Shown here: positions 10,252 to 19,799 of the stretch, in pieces
How positions within the stretch are numbered: the first letter of the stretch is position 1
Layout of the letters: each line of letters opens with the position of its first letter
NCBI GenBank assembly: GCA_002938195.1
Contig: PTKX01000007.1
Coordinates: 1 to 43,082 of the forward strand
Length of the DNA: 43,082 nucleotides
Direction: 5' to 3'
Source of the DNA: Alphaproteobacteria bacterium MarineAlpha5_Bin7
Lineage (GTDB): Bacteria > Pseudomonadota > Alphaproteobacteria > HIMB59 > GCA-002718135
Translations under genes and position numbers: made by a program
The notes under the pieces: model-generated
What the model saw: only the letters and a program-made list of their open reading frames with translations
Databases searched by the model: none
Told to the model about the DNA's origin: nothing

Positions 10252-12019
10252 AGAATTAATTGAAATATTTAAAAAATCGGTTTCATCAACTATTAAGTCT
10301 ATTGGAAAATCTAAAAATCTAGAAATAAACTTTGAGGATGAAAATTTTTTTATTGAAGATAATAAGATCAATTTAGCAAATCCAAAAATAGAAACTTTAA
10401 CTAAAAATCTAATTAATTTTAGAGCTGAAGCTGATGTAATAGCTTTAGAGATTAGGCTTCATGATTCACTATTACATAATAACTATATTACAGATAATGA
10501 GTATGCAAATGAAGTATTAAAAACTTTAGAACAGTCAAGAATACAAGCTAAAGGTTCTAAAATATTTAAAGGAGTAAGGCAAAATATTTGGAACAAACAT
10601 AAATTTGATATAAAAAATATTAATAAAACTGACGATAATAATTATTTATTAAATGCTTTCAAATATGTAAGTTATTCAGAATTAACAAATTCATCACTAC
10701 AAGGAGAATATAACAATTATAAAAATTTTCTAAAAAAAAAATTAGGAAAAAAATATAAATATTTTTTTGATAACTTAAAAAAAAATATCGATGATCAAAA
10801 AAATTTTGCAGATCAGATTGTTTCAGCATTAAAAGATTTAGGTATCATAGGTGAAAATAAGATATCCAATAATGAAAACAATCAACAAAATGATGAAGCT
10901 GTTAACGAAGAACAAAATAATAACTCAGAAAATGAAAACAATCAAAAAAATAATGAATCAGATATAGATTCTCCTTCAGAAAACGAGCAATTAAGCATTC
11001 CAGGAGATGAAGGCGATGAAATGGGAGATGATTCAAATGAGAATAATTTAGATTATATATCAAAAAAAATTATTAATAATGAAGAAAATAGTTATAAATG
11101 CTTTACCAATGAATTTGATGAAATTGTTAATGCAGAAAAATTATGTGAATCTCAAGAATTAGATCGATTAAGGTTGTCACTAGATCAGCAAGTATTTTCA
11201 TTTAAACCACTAATAGCTAAAATAGCAAATAGACTTCAAAGAAAATTATTAGCTCAACAAAATCGACAATGGGAATTCAATCAAGAAGAAGGATTTTTAG
11301 ATACTTCAAAACTTTCTAGAATTATTGCTAACCCTCAAAATAAGCTCTCTTTCAAAAAAGAAAAAAATATTGAATTTAAAGATACTATTGTAACATTGTT
11401 AATAGACAATTCTGGTTCAATGAGAGGAAGACCAATTACTGTGGCAGCTCTTTGTTCAGATATTCTTACAAGAACGTTGGAAAGATGTCTCATTAAAACT
11501 GAAATACTTGGTTTTACCACTAAAGCTTGGAAAGGAGGTAAATCAAGAGAAAAATGGATTAATAACAACAAACCATCTAATCCTGGAAGATTAAATGATT
11601 TGAGACATATAATATATAAATCAGGTGATACTGCTTGGAGACGTTCTAAAAAAAATCTTGGCTTACTTTTACGTGAAGGAATTTTAAAAGAAAATGTTGA
11701 TGGAGAGGCTTTAATTTGGGCGTTCAATAGGATTAAAAGAAGACATGAAAAAAGAAAAATATTAGTTGTAATTAGTGATGGAGCTCCTGTTGACGACTCA
11801 ACTCTGTCAGTCAACCAAGGAAATTATCTTGAAAATCATCTACGAGAAAGTATTTATAAAGTAGAAAGCTACACTGAGATAGATTTAGTAGCAATAGGAA
11901 TAGGTCATGACGTATCAAGATATTATAGAAATGCTGTTACAATAATGGATGTAGATCAATTAGGTGAAGTGCTTTTAAATCAATTATCAAATATTTTTAT
12001 ACCCAAAAAGACACATTAA
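10238..12019 (+). CDS. cobT: Cobaltochelatase subunit CobT (VWA domain)
   Basis: Acidic Asn/Glu-rich linker then [36 protein letters not shown] motif, [29 protein letters not shown]; overlaps cobS. Confidence 0.95.
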   Translation: MSKNEELIEIFKKSVSSTIKSIGKSKNLEINFEDENFFIEDNKINLANPKIETLTKNLINFRAEADVIALEIRLHDSLLHNNYITDNEYANEVLKTLEQSRIQAKGSKIFKGVRQNIWNKHKFDIKNINKTDDNNYLLNAFKYVSYSELTNSSLQGEYNNYKNFLKKKLGKKYKYFFDNLKKNIDDQKNFADQIVSALKDLGIIGENKISNNENNQQNDEAVNEEQNNNSENENNQKNNESDIDSPSENEQLSIPGDEGDEMGDDSNENNLDYISKKIINNEENSYKCFTNEFDEIVNAEKLCESQELDRLRLSLDQQVFSFKPLIAKIANRLQRKLLAQQNRQWEFNQEEGFLDTSKLSRIIANPQNKLSFKKEKNIEFKDTIVTLLIDNSGSMRGRPITVAALCSDILTRTLERCLIKTEILGFTTKAWKGGKSREKWINNNKPSNPGRLNDLRHIIYKSGDTAWRRSKKNLGLLLREGILKENVDGEALIWAFNRIKRRHEKRKILVVISDGAPVDDSTLSVNQGNYLENHLRESIYKVESYTEIDLVAIGIGHDVSRYYRNAVTIMDVDQLGEVLLNQLSNIFIPKKTH

Positions 12020-13209
12020 TCTGAATACCATTCTGCTTCTGCTTTTACTAGATTGTCATTATCAATAGCAGTTCTTATAGTACTCATTAAATGATTCATA
12101 AAATATATATTATGAATAGATATAAGTTGAAAACCTAATAATTCATTACACTTAAATAAATGATGAATGTAAGATTTAGAATAATTATTACATGTTGAAC
12201 AAAAACATTTTTCAGCAAGAGGAGATAAGTCATCTTTAAAAATAGAATTTTTGATATTTAGTTTCCCTAATTTCGTTTTTATTAAAACAGCGCCATGTCT
12301 CGCTAATCTTGTAGGGCTAACGCAATCAAAGGTATCAATACCGCATTTTATTAATCTCCATATATCCTGCGGGTCGCCTATTCCTAGTAAATGAACAGGG
12401 GAATCTTCATTTAATCTATTGCTTGTGTAATTAACCACATCATACATTTCTTCTTTGGAAGAACCTAATGTGCCACCTATAGCTAAGCCAAAAAAATTAT
12501 TTTTTAAGTTGTAGTCTACACTTTCGTCTCTTAAATCCTTATATATACCTCCCTGAATAATTCCATAAAGTGCTTGTGGTCCTGCAGATCCATGTGCAGG
12601 CTTAAAGCATGACTTATGATTAAAACTATTAACTGAACGTTTCGACCATCTATGACTTCTTTGCATAGAAATTTCAGTATACTTTTTATCTACATGAAAA
12701 GGAGTGCATTCATCAAAAACTAAAATTAAGTCTGCCCCAATGTCTCTTTGAATCTCTATAGATTTTTCAGGTGTTAAAAGATGATTGGATCCATCTATAT
12801 ATGATCTAAATAAAGCTCCTTCTTCAACTATCTTAAGCAAAGACTTATTTTTATTCGAAGAATTCTTTCTTTTAATTTCATCTGCCACAGAACCATGACC
12901 AAGAGAAAAAATTTGAAAACCTCCACTATCTGTAAGTATGGGTTTTTTCCAGTTCATAAAATTATGTATACCTCCATGTTCTGCAATAATTTTACTGCCT
13001 GGCTGAAGCATTAAATGATATGTATTTGAAAGAATTATTTGGGTATCACATCGGTTAGCTTCTTCTACACTAATTGATTTTAGAGCTCCCTTGGTTGCAC
13101 AAAAAATAAAAGCAGGAGTTTTAATTTGACCATTAGGAGTTTCTATAATACCAGTTCTTGCCTTGAATTTTAAAGATTTGTTTAATATTTTCCAATTAAA
13201 ATTATTCAT
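12016..13209 (-). CDS. tgt: tRNA-guanine transglycosylase (Tgt family)
   Basis: [52 protein letters not shown]...H zinc site. Start set at the ATG at 13209 ([11 protein letters not shown]); the track extends upstream into yhhQ. Confidence 0.95.
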   Translation of the reverse strand: MNNFNWKILNKSLKFKARTGIIETPNGQIKTPAFIFCATKGALKSISVEEANRCDTQIILSNTYHLMLQPGSKIIAEHGGIHNFMNWKKPILTDSGGFQIFSLGHGSVADEIKRKNSSNKNKSLLKIVEEGALFRSYIDGSNHLLTPEKSIEIQRDIGADLILVFDECTPFHVDKKYTEISMQRSHRWSKRSVNSFNHKSCFKPAHGSAGPQALYGIIQGGIYKDLRDESVDYNLKNNFFGLAIGGTLGSSKEEMYDVVNYTSNRLNEDSPVHLLGIGDPQDIWRLIKCGIDTFDCVSPTRLARHGAVLIKTKLGKLNIKNSIFKDDLSPLAEKCFCSTCNNYSKSYIHHLFKCNELLGFQLISIHNIYFMNHLMSTIRTAIDNDNLVKAEAEWYSD

Positions 13210-14017
13210 TATATTTTTTTGGTAAAAAGTATTTTGCCAAATATATGAATGGAGTATCAAAAATAGATATTATTATGCGCAAAACAAATGTGCCAAGTAT
13301 AAAAGTAAATAAAACTGTATTAAATTTTAATGGCTCAGGATTAAAAATAATCCAAGCAAAAATACTAAAAATTGAATTATCTATAAATGAGGAGATAATT
13401 GTAGAAAAATTATTTCTAAACCATAAATATCGTTTATTTGTATAGTGTGAAATTTTTTCATAAAACCAAACATCAAAAAATTGACTAAATAAATAAGCTA
13501 TCATACTTGAGCAGAAAAAAATAGGTAAAGGTAAAAAAATTCCAATCAAATTATCCTGTATACCCAGAGCCCAAACATAATCAACTCCTGCTGTAATTTC
13601 AGTTAGAGGCTTAAATCCAATAGTAAAAAGCATTAATATCGTCATAAATAAAAAACTAAAAAAACCTAATAAAATATTCTTTCTTGCACTATTAGAACTA
13701 TAGTATTCTGTTAATATATCAGTGCATAAAAAAGTTGAGGCAAATAAGATAGTTCCCAAAGCTACTGGATCAGTAAAAAAACTAAATTTTACAATTTTAA
13801 GAACTTGTATATTTGCAGCAATAATCGCTATTGAAGTATACACATATAAACCTGCTTCACCAAAAAATTTCAGAAATAAAAGAATAGTACTAAAACATAA
13901 AAAAAGTAAAAGTAACCAAGTTACCTCAATCGGTATTGAATTTAAAATATAAACAAATTCAATAAAATTAAGGGCAAAAAGTTGAAAGAATCCTTCAAAA
14001 ATAATAAAAGGATCCAC
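13202..14017 (-). CDS. yhhQ: YhhQ/QPTR (VUT_1, DUF165) family queuosine-precursor transporter
   Basis: Multi-TM protein with DILTEYY, C-terminal NNFSTIISSFIDNSIFSIFAW and DTPFIYLAKYF; overlaps tgt by 8 bp. Confidence 0.85.
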   Translation of the reverse strand: MDPFIIFEGFFQLFALNFIEFVYILNSIPIEVTWLLLLFLCFSTILLFLKFFGEAGLYVYTSIAIIAANIQVLKIVKFSFFTDPVALGTILFASTFLCTDILTEYYSSNSARKNILLGFFSFLFMTILMLFTIGFKPLTEITAGVDYVWALGIQDNLIGIFLPLPIFFCSSMIAYLFSQFFDVWFYEKISHYTNKRYLWFRNNFSTIISSFIDNSIFSIFAWIIFNPEPLKFNTVLFTFILGTFVLRIIISIFDTPFIYLAKYFLPKKYNE

Positions 14018-14021
14018 TGTT

Positions 14022-14303
14022 TTAATTTGAAATAGACAAAATTTGTTTTTTTAATTTTATAGCTGTTGATGGTAATTTGGTATTAGATGTGTTTAATAAA
14101 TATCCATCTAAGCCACCTTTTTTTTCAACTGTTCTAAGAGCATTAGTGCAAACTTTTAATTGGATAGATTTTTTAAGTATTTCACTAAAAAATGTAATAT
14201 TGTGAATGTTAGGTAAGAATCGTCTTTTAGTTCTATTTTTAGCATGACTAACATTATTTCCATTAAGAAAAGTTTTACCAGTTAATTGACATTTCATAGA
14301 CAT
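14022..14303 (-). CDS. rpmB: 50S ribosomal protein L28
   Basis: KCQLTGKTFLNGNNVSHAKNRTKRRFLPNI; typical size. Confidence 0.95.
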   Translation of the reverse strand: MSMKCQLTGKTFLNGNNVSHAKNRTKRRFLPNIHNITFFSEILKKSIQLKVCTNALRTVEKKGGLDGYLLNTSNTKLPSTAIKLKKQILSISN

Positions 14304-14353
14304 AATTTGAGGGATATCTAGTGATAAATTAGTATTTGGTCAAGCTTCTAATT

Positions 14354-15235
14354 TTATATTTTTAATTCTGAACATAAAAATGTAGGAAATATTCCCAAAT
14401 TTTTTATTTGATTTTTTTTAGACTCCCATACAGGTCTATTCTTAGTAAAACTTGATTTATGGATACCGGATGTAATTAAAAGGCTATCAATATTAAATGA
14501 ATATGCGCCTTGGATATCATGAAAAATAGAATCTCCTATCGCAAGTATTTTTTCCTTATTTATTTTATTAATTTTCTTTGTAGCTTCTTTATATATTTCT
14601 AGACTAGGTTTTCCTAAAATAAAAACCTCACCTCCCAAATCCTTATAAAGCTTTGCTATGGTTCCCATGCATATAGATAATTTATTAGATTTATTTTCTA
14701 TAGTTTCATAATCAGGGTTAGCACATACGAAGGGCATTTTTCTATTCTTTGCTTCGATTAATAATGGCAAATAATCAATAGTATTGAAAGAATTAATAGG
14801 AGTGCACCCTAAAATAAAATCAGCATCTTCAATTTTATTTACAAAATTATAACCATCTAATCCACTAACGAATTTTGCACCTTCTTTATTGCTATTGTCA
14901 TGTATATGAAAACAGTTTTTCTTTAATCTTTTAGTAATATTATAATTTTTTTTTTTTAAACTTTGCCATATCATCTCACCACTTGTCATCACTTCATCAA
15001 AACAAGCAGGATTAAAACCTAGTTTAGGGAGTCTTGTAACAGTTTCTTTTTTTCTTTTAGAAGAATTTGAAATAATAATAATTTTTTTGTTCATTTTAAA
15101 TAATTCATTTACAAATTTTTGAGCATTAGTGTAACCTTGTTTTCCATCATGCATAACCCCCCATTGGTCAAGAATGTAAAGATCATAAGAATCAATAATT
15201 TTAGAAAGTCCTGTAATGCTTTTACATTTTTTCAT
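14354..15235 (-). CDS. HAD superfamily class IIA hydrolase (TIGR01459-like)
   Basis: DLYILDQWGVMHDGKQGYTNA, IISNSSKRK, LGKPSLEIYKEA, AIGDSIFHDIQGA. Confidence 0.88.
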   Translation of the reverse strand: MKKCKSITGLSKIIDSYDLYILDQWGVMHDGKQGYTNAQKFVNELFKMNKKIIIISNSSKRKKETVTRLPKLGFNPACFDEVMTSGEMIWQSLKKKNYNITKRLKKNCFHIHDNSNKEGAKFVSGLDGYNFVNKIEDADFILGCTPINSFNTIDYLPLLIEAKNRKMPFVCANPDYETIENKSNKLSICMGTIAKLYKDLGGEVFILGKPSLEIYKEATKKINKINKEKILAIGDSIFHDIQGAYSFNIDSLLITSGIHKSSFTKNRPVWESKKNQIKNLGIFPTFLCSELKI

Positions 15236-16287
15236 ACATCCTTACCTATTGCCTCTTTAATATTTTTGAAACCATCAGTTTTTAAGCAAAAAATTAATTC
15301 TCGCTTAATATGATTTATCAATTTTGGCCCCTTAAAAACTAAAGCTGTATACAATTGTACCAACGAAGCTCCTGATTTAATTTTTTGATAACAATCTTCT
15401 CCATTACTAATGCCCCCTACTCCTATAATCGGAATACTGCCATTTGTTAATGCGTATATTTTCTTTAGAACTCTTGTTGATTTTTTGAATAAAGGTTTTC
15501 CACTTAATCCTCCAGAAAGATTTTTTGCTTTTGACATTAAAGAGTTTGGTCGATCTATGGTCGTATTACTGATTATCAAGCCCTCAATCCCATTAGCAAG
15601 ACTTATCAATGCAATATCTCTTAATTGTTGATCATCCAAATCTGGTGAAATTTTTAATAATAATGGTTTGCTTTTTAACTCAGTATTTGTTTCTTTTCTA
15701 TTTTGAAGATTTTTAATTAATTTTTCTAAATTTTTTCTATTTTGAAGATCCCTTAATCCAGGGGTATTGGGTGAAGAAACATTGATTGTTGTATAATGAG
15801 CCAATTTTCCCAGATCTTCAAAACACAAACAATAATCATCTATAGCATTTTTGGTATTTAAATTTTTTCCTATGTTTATTCCCACAACACCATTCGATAA
15901 ATTATTTAAATTTAGCCTAGATAGTTTAGCTTTTACATATTCAACACCTCTATTATTGAAACCCAAATGATTGATAACCGCCTGCTCTTCAAATAATCTA
16001 AAAATTCTTGGCTTTTTGTTGCCAATTTGAGGTAAGGGGGTAACAGTACCTATTTCAACAAAACCAAATCCTAGACTTAATAGAGGAGATACAACTTCTG
16101 CATTTTTATCAAAACCTGCTGCTAAACCTATAGGATTATTAAAATCAAGTCCAAACAAATGTTGATGTAAAGAAACATGATCCTTTAAATTTTTAGTAAA
16201 AATATTTAATTTTAATAACTTTATTGTTAAGGAGTGAGATAATTCTGCTGGAAATAAACGGAGTATTTTGTATGAATTTTCAATCAT
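15232..16287 (-). CDS. pyrD: Dihydroorotate dehydrogenase (quinone), class 2
   Basis: NPIGLAAGFDKNAEVV, GFVEIGTVTPLPQIGNKKPRIFRL, NVSSPNTPGLRDLQ, GVGGISNGEDCYQKIKSGASLVQLYTAL. Confidence 0.97.
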   Translation of the reverse strand: MIENSYKILRLFPAELSHSLTIKLLKLNIFTKNLKDHVSLHQHLFGLDFNNPIGLAAGFDKNAEVVSPLLSLGFGFVEIGTVTPLPQIGNKKPRIFRLFEEQAVINHLGFNNRGVEYVKAKLSRLNLNNLSNGVVGINIGKNLNTKNAIDDYCLCFEDLGKLAHYTTINVSSPNTPGLRDLQNRKNLEKLIKNLQNRKETNTELKSKPLLLKISPDLDDQQLRDIALISLANGIEGLIISNTTIDRPNSLMSKAKNLSGGLSGKPLFKKSTRVLKKIYALTNGSIPIIGVGGISNGEDCYQKIKSGASLVQLYTALVFKGPKLINHIKRELIFCLKTDGFKNIKEAIGKDV

Positions 16288-16301
16288 TGATCATAAATAA
16301 T

Positions 16302-17885
16302 TTATTCTCTTAAAATTTTCTCTATTAAATTACATGTTTTTTTTATTCCATACAATTTAATGAAAGAGCCTAATCTTGGACCTTGTTTTTGACCAAGTAA
16401 AACCTGATAAATTAATTTAAAATAATCTCTCAAATTAGAAAAATTATATTTTTTCCCAATCTCATAAATTAGAGTTTGAATTTCTTCTGAAGAAACATTT
16501 TGATTAATATTTTTTAATGTATTAAGTATATCTTCAAAAATTTTCTTATTTTCCGAGTCAATCTTTATATATTCTTTATTTGGAAGAACAAAATCAACAT
16601 AATAATTTATTGCAAATTGTATCAATTTATCTATTTCAAAATTCTTAGTAATATCTAGTGTATTGTCATATTCTTTTAGAAACCCCCAAATTACTTCTTT
16701 ATCTTGAGAATTACATACACTAACTAAATTAAGTAAAGAATTAAAATTAATTTCTGAAGTATATTTAGGAGGTTGGCCTTGGTGAATATGCCATACAGGA
16801 TTATCTAATTTATTTAAATTTTGTTCATGATAAGACTTTAAAAAAGAAAAGTATTCATCAACACTTTTTGGAATAGAATCAAAATATAATTTTTTGGCAG
16901 ATTTTGGTTTTTGAAACATAAAAAGTGATAAACTTTCTTGTGATGCATAACGTAACCATTGATCAACACTAATACCATTTCCTATTGATTTTGATATTTT
17001 TTCACCTTTTTCATCCAAAAACATTTCATAAATTAAATTAATAGGTGGTTCTTTTTTTAGAATTTTACAAATTTTTGAAGCCAAATCAACACTTTCTGTT
17101 AAATCCTTTCCGCACATCTCATAATTTACATCAAGAGCTATCCATCTCATTGCCCAATCAACTTTCCATTGTAATTTGCAATTCCCTTTCGTTACTTCTA
17201 ATTCTGTTTGTTTATTATTTGCAGGATCCACAAATATTATCGAATTAGATTTTGGTCGATATTCATCAATTTTCACTTGTAATACATGTCCATTTACAGG
17301 ACTTATTGGAAGAAAGGGGCTATAAGTTTTTTGTCTTTCAGCTCTAAGGGTAGGAAGAATAATTGATAAAATTTTATCATAATTTTGTAATATATTAATT
17401 AAAGTTTTATCAAAGTATCCAGATTTATACTTTTCAGTTGAACTAATAAATTCATATTTAAATCCAAATTGCTCTAAAAAGAATTTTAATTTTTCGTTAT
17501 TATGGTGTCCAAAACTTTCGTATTTTTCAAATGGATCAGGAATTGAAGTTAAAGGCTTTCCTATAAAACTTTTTAATAATTCCTGATTTGGTACATTTTC
17601 TGGAACTTTTCTCAATCCATCCATATCATCAGAAAAAGTGACTAATTTTGTTTGACAATCAACAATGTTTTCAAAGGCATTTTTTACCATTGTGGTTCTT
17701 ACTACTTCGGCAAAAGTACCTATGTGTGGTAATCCAGATGGACCATAGCCTGTTTCAAATAAAATAAAATTTTTATCTGGTTTTTTAAAATTTTTTATTC
17801 CTCCAAATCTTTCTATAATTCTTCCTGCCTCTAAAAAAGGCCAAGATTTTAAGGATTCATATATTTCTTTAGAAATAATTTTCAT
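16302..17885 (-). CDS. lysK: Lysyl-tRNA synthetase, class I
   Basis: GYGPSGLPHIGTFAEVVRTTMV (HIGH-like), VDWAMRWIALDVNYEMCGKDL, GEKISKSIGNGISVDQWLRY (KMSKS-like). Confidence 0.95.
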   Translation of the reverse strand: MKIISKEIYESLKSWPFLEAGRIIERFGGIKNFKKPDKNFILFETGYGPSGLPHIGTFAEVVRTTMVKNAFENIVDCQTKLVTFSDDMDGLRKVPENVPNQELLKSFIGKPLTSIPDPFEKYESFGHHNNEKLKFFLEQFGFKYEFISSTEKYKSGYFDKTLINILQNYDKILSIILPTLRAERQKTYSPFLPISPVNGHVLQVKIDEYRPKSNSIIFVDPANNKQTELEVTKGNCKLQWKVDWAMRWIALDVNYEMCGKDLTESVDLASKICKILKKEPPINLIYEMFLDEKGEKISKSIGNGISVDQWLRYASQESLSLFMFQKPKSAKKLYFDSIPKSVDEYFSFLKSYHEQNLNKLDNPVWHIHQGQPPKYTSEINFNSLLNLVSVCNSQDKEVIWGFLKEYDNTLDITKNFEIDKLIQFAINYYVDFVLPNKEYIKIDSENKKIFEDILNTLKNINQNVSSEEIQTLIYEIGKKYNFSNLRDYFKLIYQVLLGQKQGPRLGSFIKLYGIKKTCNLIEKILRE

Positions 17886-18343
17886 AATATTTTATCAGCC
17901 TTTATCCTTAAACTTTTACCTAATAAAAGTTTTAATATATTCTTAAAGTAATTTGTTTCTTGTTGTAGTTTATCAAAAATTCTAGATTCTTCTTTTGTTA
18001 TAATTGGGTTGATTTCATCGTATAAATTATAGCCAAGAGATAGCATTTTAATTATTTTTTTTCTATTATCATCTTCAATGGTTCTAGTAATCAATTTTTT
18101 TTTTTCTAATAATTTAAAAGTAACGCTAGAAACAGAAATATCAATTCCTGAAAAAATTGAAATCTCTATTTGATATAATTTATTTTTATTTTTAGAAAGG
18201 CTTTGAATTGATTCTATTATAAGATATTCATTTAAAGTTAAATTATAATTCTTTAATATTTTTCTTAGCTGAGATTGCCAGTAATTAGAAACTTGCCAAA
18301 TTAATAAACCAATTTTTTTCTCTGATAGAGAAGTGTCTGCCAT
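17882..18343 (-). CDS. MarR-family transcriptional regulator
   Basis: MADTSLSEKKIGLLIWQVSNYWQSQL...LTLNEYLIIESIQ...GIDISVSSVTFKLLEKKKLITRTIEDDNRKK resembles a winged-helix MarR fold. ATG at 18343 preferred; the track's TTG at 18391 would translate the palindromic operator. Confidence 0.8.
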   Translation of the reverse strand: MADTSLSEKKIGLLIWQVSNYWQSQLRKILKNYNLTLNEYLIIESIQSLSKNKNKLYQIEISIFSGIDISVSSVTFKLLEKKKLITRTIEDDNRKKIIKMLSLGYNLYDEINPIITKEESRIFDKLQQETNYFKNILKLLLGKSLRIKADKIL

Positions 18344-18380
18344 AATTATTTGTATACAAACAATTTGTATACAAATAATT
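18344..18380. promoter_or_regulatory. Tandem palindromic operator, two copies of TTTGTATACAAA separated by 3 bp
   Basis: aatta-TTTGTATACAAA-caa-TTTGTATACAAA-taatt; each 12-mer (18349-18360, 18364-18375) is a perfect palindrome and the 37-bp block is palindromic apart from its central trinucleotide; abuts the marR ATG. Confidence 0.8.
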
Positions 18381-18385
18381 AAAAA

Positions 18386-18391
18386 AGTCAA
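18386..18391 (-). promoter_or_regulatory. Candidate -35 element (TTGACT) of a marR promoter
   Basis: TTGACT on the minus strand, 16 bp before a weak TACAAA (-10-like) inside the palindromes. Confidence 0.35.
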
Positions 18392-18393
18392 TA

Positions 18394-18705
18394 TTATTCT
18401 GGAGCTAAAGTCATTTTAATTCCGTCTAATTTCTCCTCATATTCTATCTGGCAACTAAGTCTTGAATAATTATTTACACTAAAAGCTTGGTCTAACATTG
18501 ATTCTTCATCATCCTGCATAGATTTTAACAAACTGAATGAATCTTTATCTAAGTAAACATGGCATGTAGCGCATGCACAACATCCTCCACATGCTGCTTC
18601 TATATCTAATCCCGCATCTCTAATAATTTCCATTATTGTAAGGCCGCTCTGTGCATTCAATTTATGTTCTTTGCCTTCCCTATCAAGAACAATGATACTT
18701 CCCAT
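18394..18705 (-). CDS. Adrenodoxin-type 2Fe-2S ferredoxin
   Basis: AACGGCCACATCHVYL...LSCQI cysteine ligands; 103 aa. Confidence 0.93.
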   Translation of the reverse strand: MGSIIVLDREGKEHKLNAQSGLTIMEIIRDAGLDIEAACGGCCACATCHVYLDKDSFSLLKSMQDDEESMLDQAFSVNNYSRLSCQIEYEEKLDGIKMTLAPE

Positions 18706-19718
18706 TAAACACCCAGTTTTTTTTGTAAATCTTTTGAAGATGTTGTGTACCTAAAAACATTTTTCTTATCAGGATAACAATAGCTAAAGCATTTTTGAGC
18801 CATAAGAGCTGCTTCGTGAAAACCTGATAATATGAGTTTTAATTTTCCAGGATATGTATTTATATCTCCTATTGCAAAAATAGATTTAATAGATGTTTCA
18901 AATTTTTCAGTATCTACCTCAATAAGGTTATTATTAATTTTTAAATTCCAATTTGCAATTGGACCTAATTCCATTTTTAAACCAAAAAAAGGTAATAGAT
19001 AATTTGTTTTAACAATTTCTTCTACTCCCCCATTATTGCAAACTATTTCCGATATTAATCCATTGGATCCATTTATAGAAGTAATTTGTCCTAATATAAA
19101 TTTTATTTTATTTTCTTTTTCAAGCTCTAACATTTTGGAAACTGATTCTGGAACTGCTCTAAATTCTTTTCTTCTGTGAATTAGAGTAACATCTGAAATG
19201 TTTGATAGCTCATTAGTCCAATCTAGAGCTGAGTCTCCCCCTCCTGCTATAATGATTTTTTTATTTTTAAAAAAATTCTTATTTTTTACTGAGTAAAAAA
19301 TACTTTTATTCTCATAATCTTCAATATCTTTAATGGGTAATTTTCTTGGCACAAAACTACCTGCTCCAGCAGCAATGACTATGCATTTAGCACTTATTTT
19401 TTCTCCTGAAGAAGTGCTTATAGTCCAGGTATTATCTTCGTTTTTTTTAATATTCTCTGCTTGCTCGCCTAGGTGGAAAATGGGCTCAAAAGGTTTGATT
19501 TGAGTCATAAGATCATCTGTTAATTCTTGACCAGATATCTTAACTCGAGAAGGAATATCATATATTGGTTTATCAGGATATAACTCAGCGCATTGTCCGC
19601 CAATTTTATCTAGGTTATCTATTAAATGACATTTGATGTTAAGGAGTCCTAATTCAAATACAGCAAATAAACCTACGGGACCAGCTCCTATTATAATAAC
19701 ATCAGTATTGTGATTCAT
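18705..19718 (-). CDS. Thioredoxin-reductase-like ferredoxin--NADP(+) reductase
   Basis: DVIIIGAGPVGLFAVFELG FAD motif, IGGQCAELYPDKPIYDIP, IIIAGGGDSALDW NAD(P) motif, FAIGDINTYPGKLKLILSGFHEAALMAQ; TAATG overlap with ferredoxin. Confidence 0.93.
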   Translation of the reverse strand: MNHNTDVIIIGAGPVGLFAVFELGLLNIKCHLIDNLDKIGGQCAELYPDKPIYDIPSRVKISGQELTDDLMTQIKPFEPIFHLGEQAENIKKNEDNTWTISTSSGEKISAKCIVIAAGAGSFVPRKLPIKDIEDYENKSIFYSVKNKNFFKNKKIIIAGGGDSALDWTNELSNISDVTLIHRRKEFRAVPESVSKMLELEKENKIKFILGQITSINGSNGLISEIVCNNGGVEEIVKTNYLLPFFGLKMELGPIANWNLKINNNLIEVDTEKFETSIKSIFAIGDINTYPGKLKLILSGFHEAALMAQKCFSYCYPDKKNVFRYTTSSKDLQKKLGV

Positions 19719-19783
19719 TTAATTGTAATCCATTTAAAATTAAAATATTTTATTACTTACTTTTAATATAATTGCTACCTATA

Positions 19784-19789
19784 TATAAT
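19784..19789 (+). promoter_or_regulatory. Candidate -10 element (TATAAT) for ctaA/COX15
   Basis: Exact TATAAT ending 10 bp before the ATG at 19800; no good -35 seen. Confidence 0.3.
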
Positions 19790-19799
19790 CAGACATCTT

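Noticed and set aside
10870-11045. Repetitive gaaaacaatcaa-type sequence in cobT as a functional DNA repeat
   Set aside because: Encodes the Asn/Glu-rich linker typical of CobT; imperfect and best explained by low-complexity protein sequence.
11335-11814. 159-aa antisense ORF within cobT
   Set aside because: Shadow ORF opposite the conserved VWA-coding region; translation shows no recognisable domain.
18344-18391. N-terminal extension MTFLIICIQIVCIQII of the MarR protein in the ORF track
   Set aside because: The ICIQ-ICIQ repeat is the translation of the tandem palindromic operator and starts at TTG; MADTSL start is more plausible.
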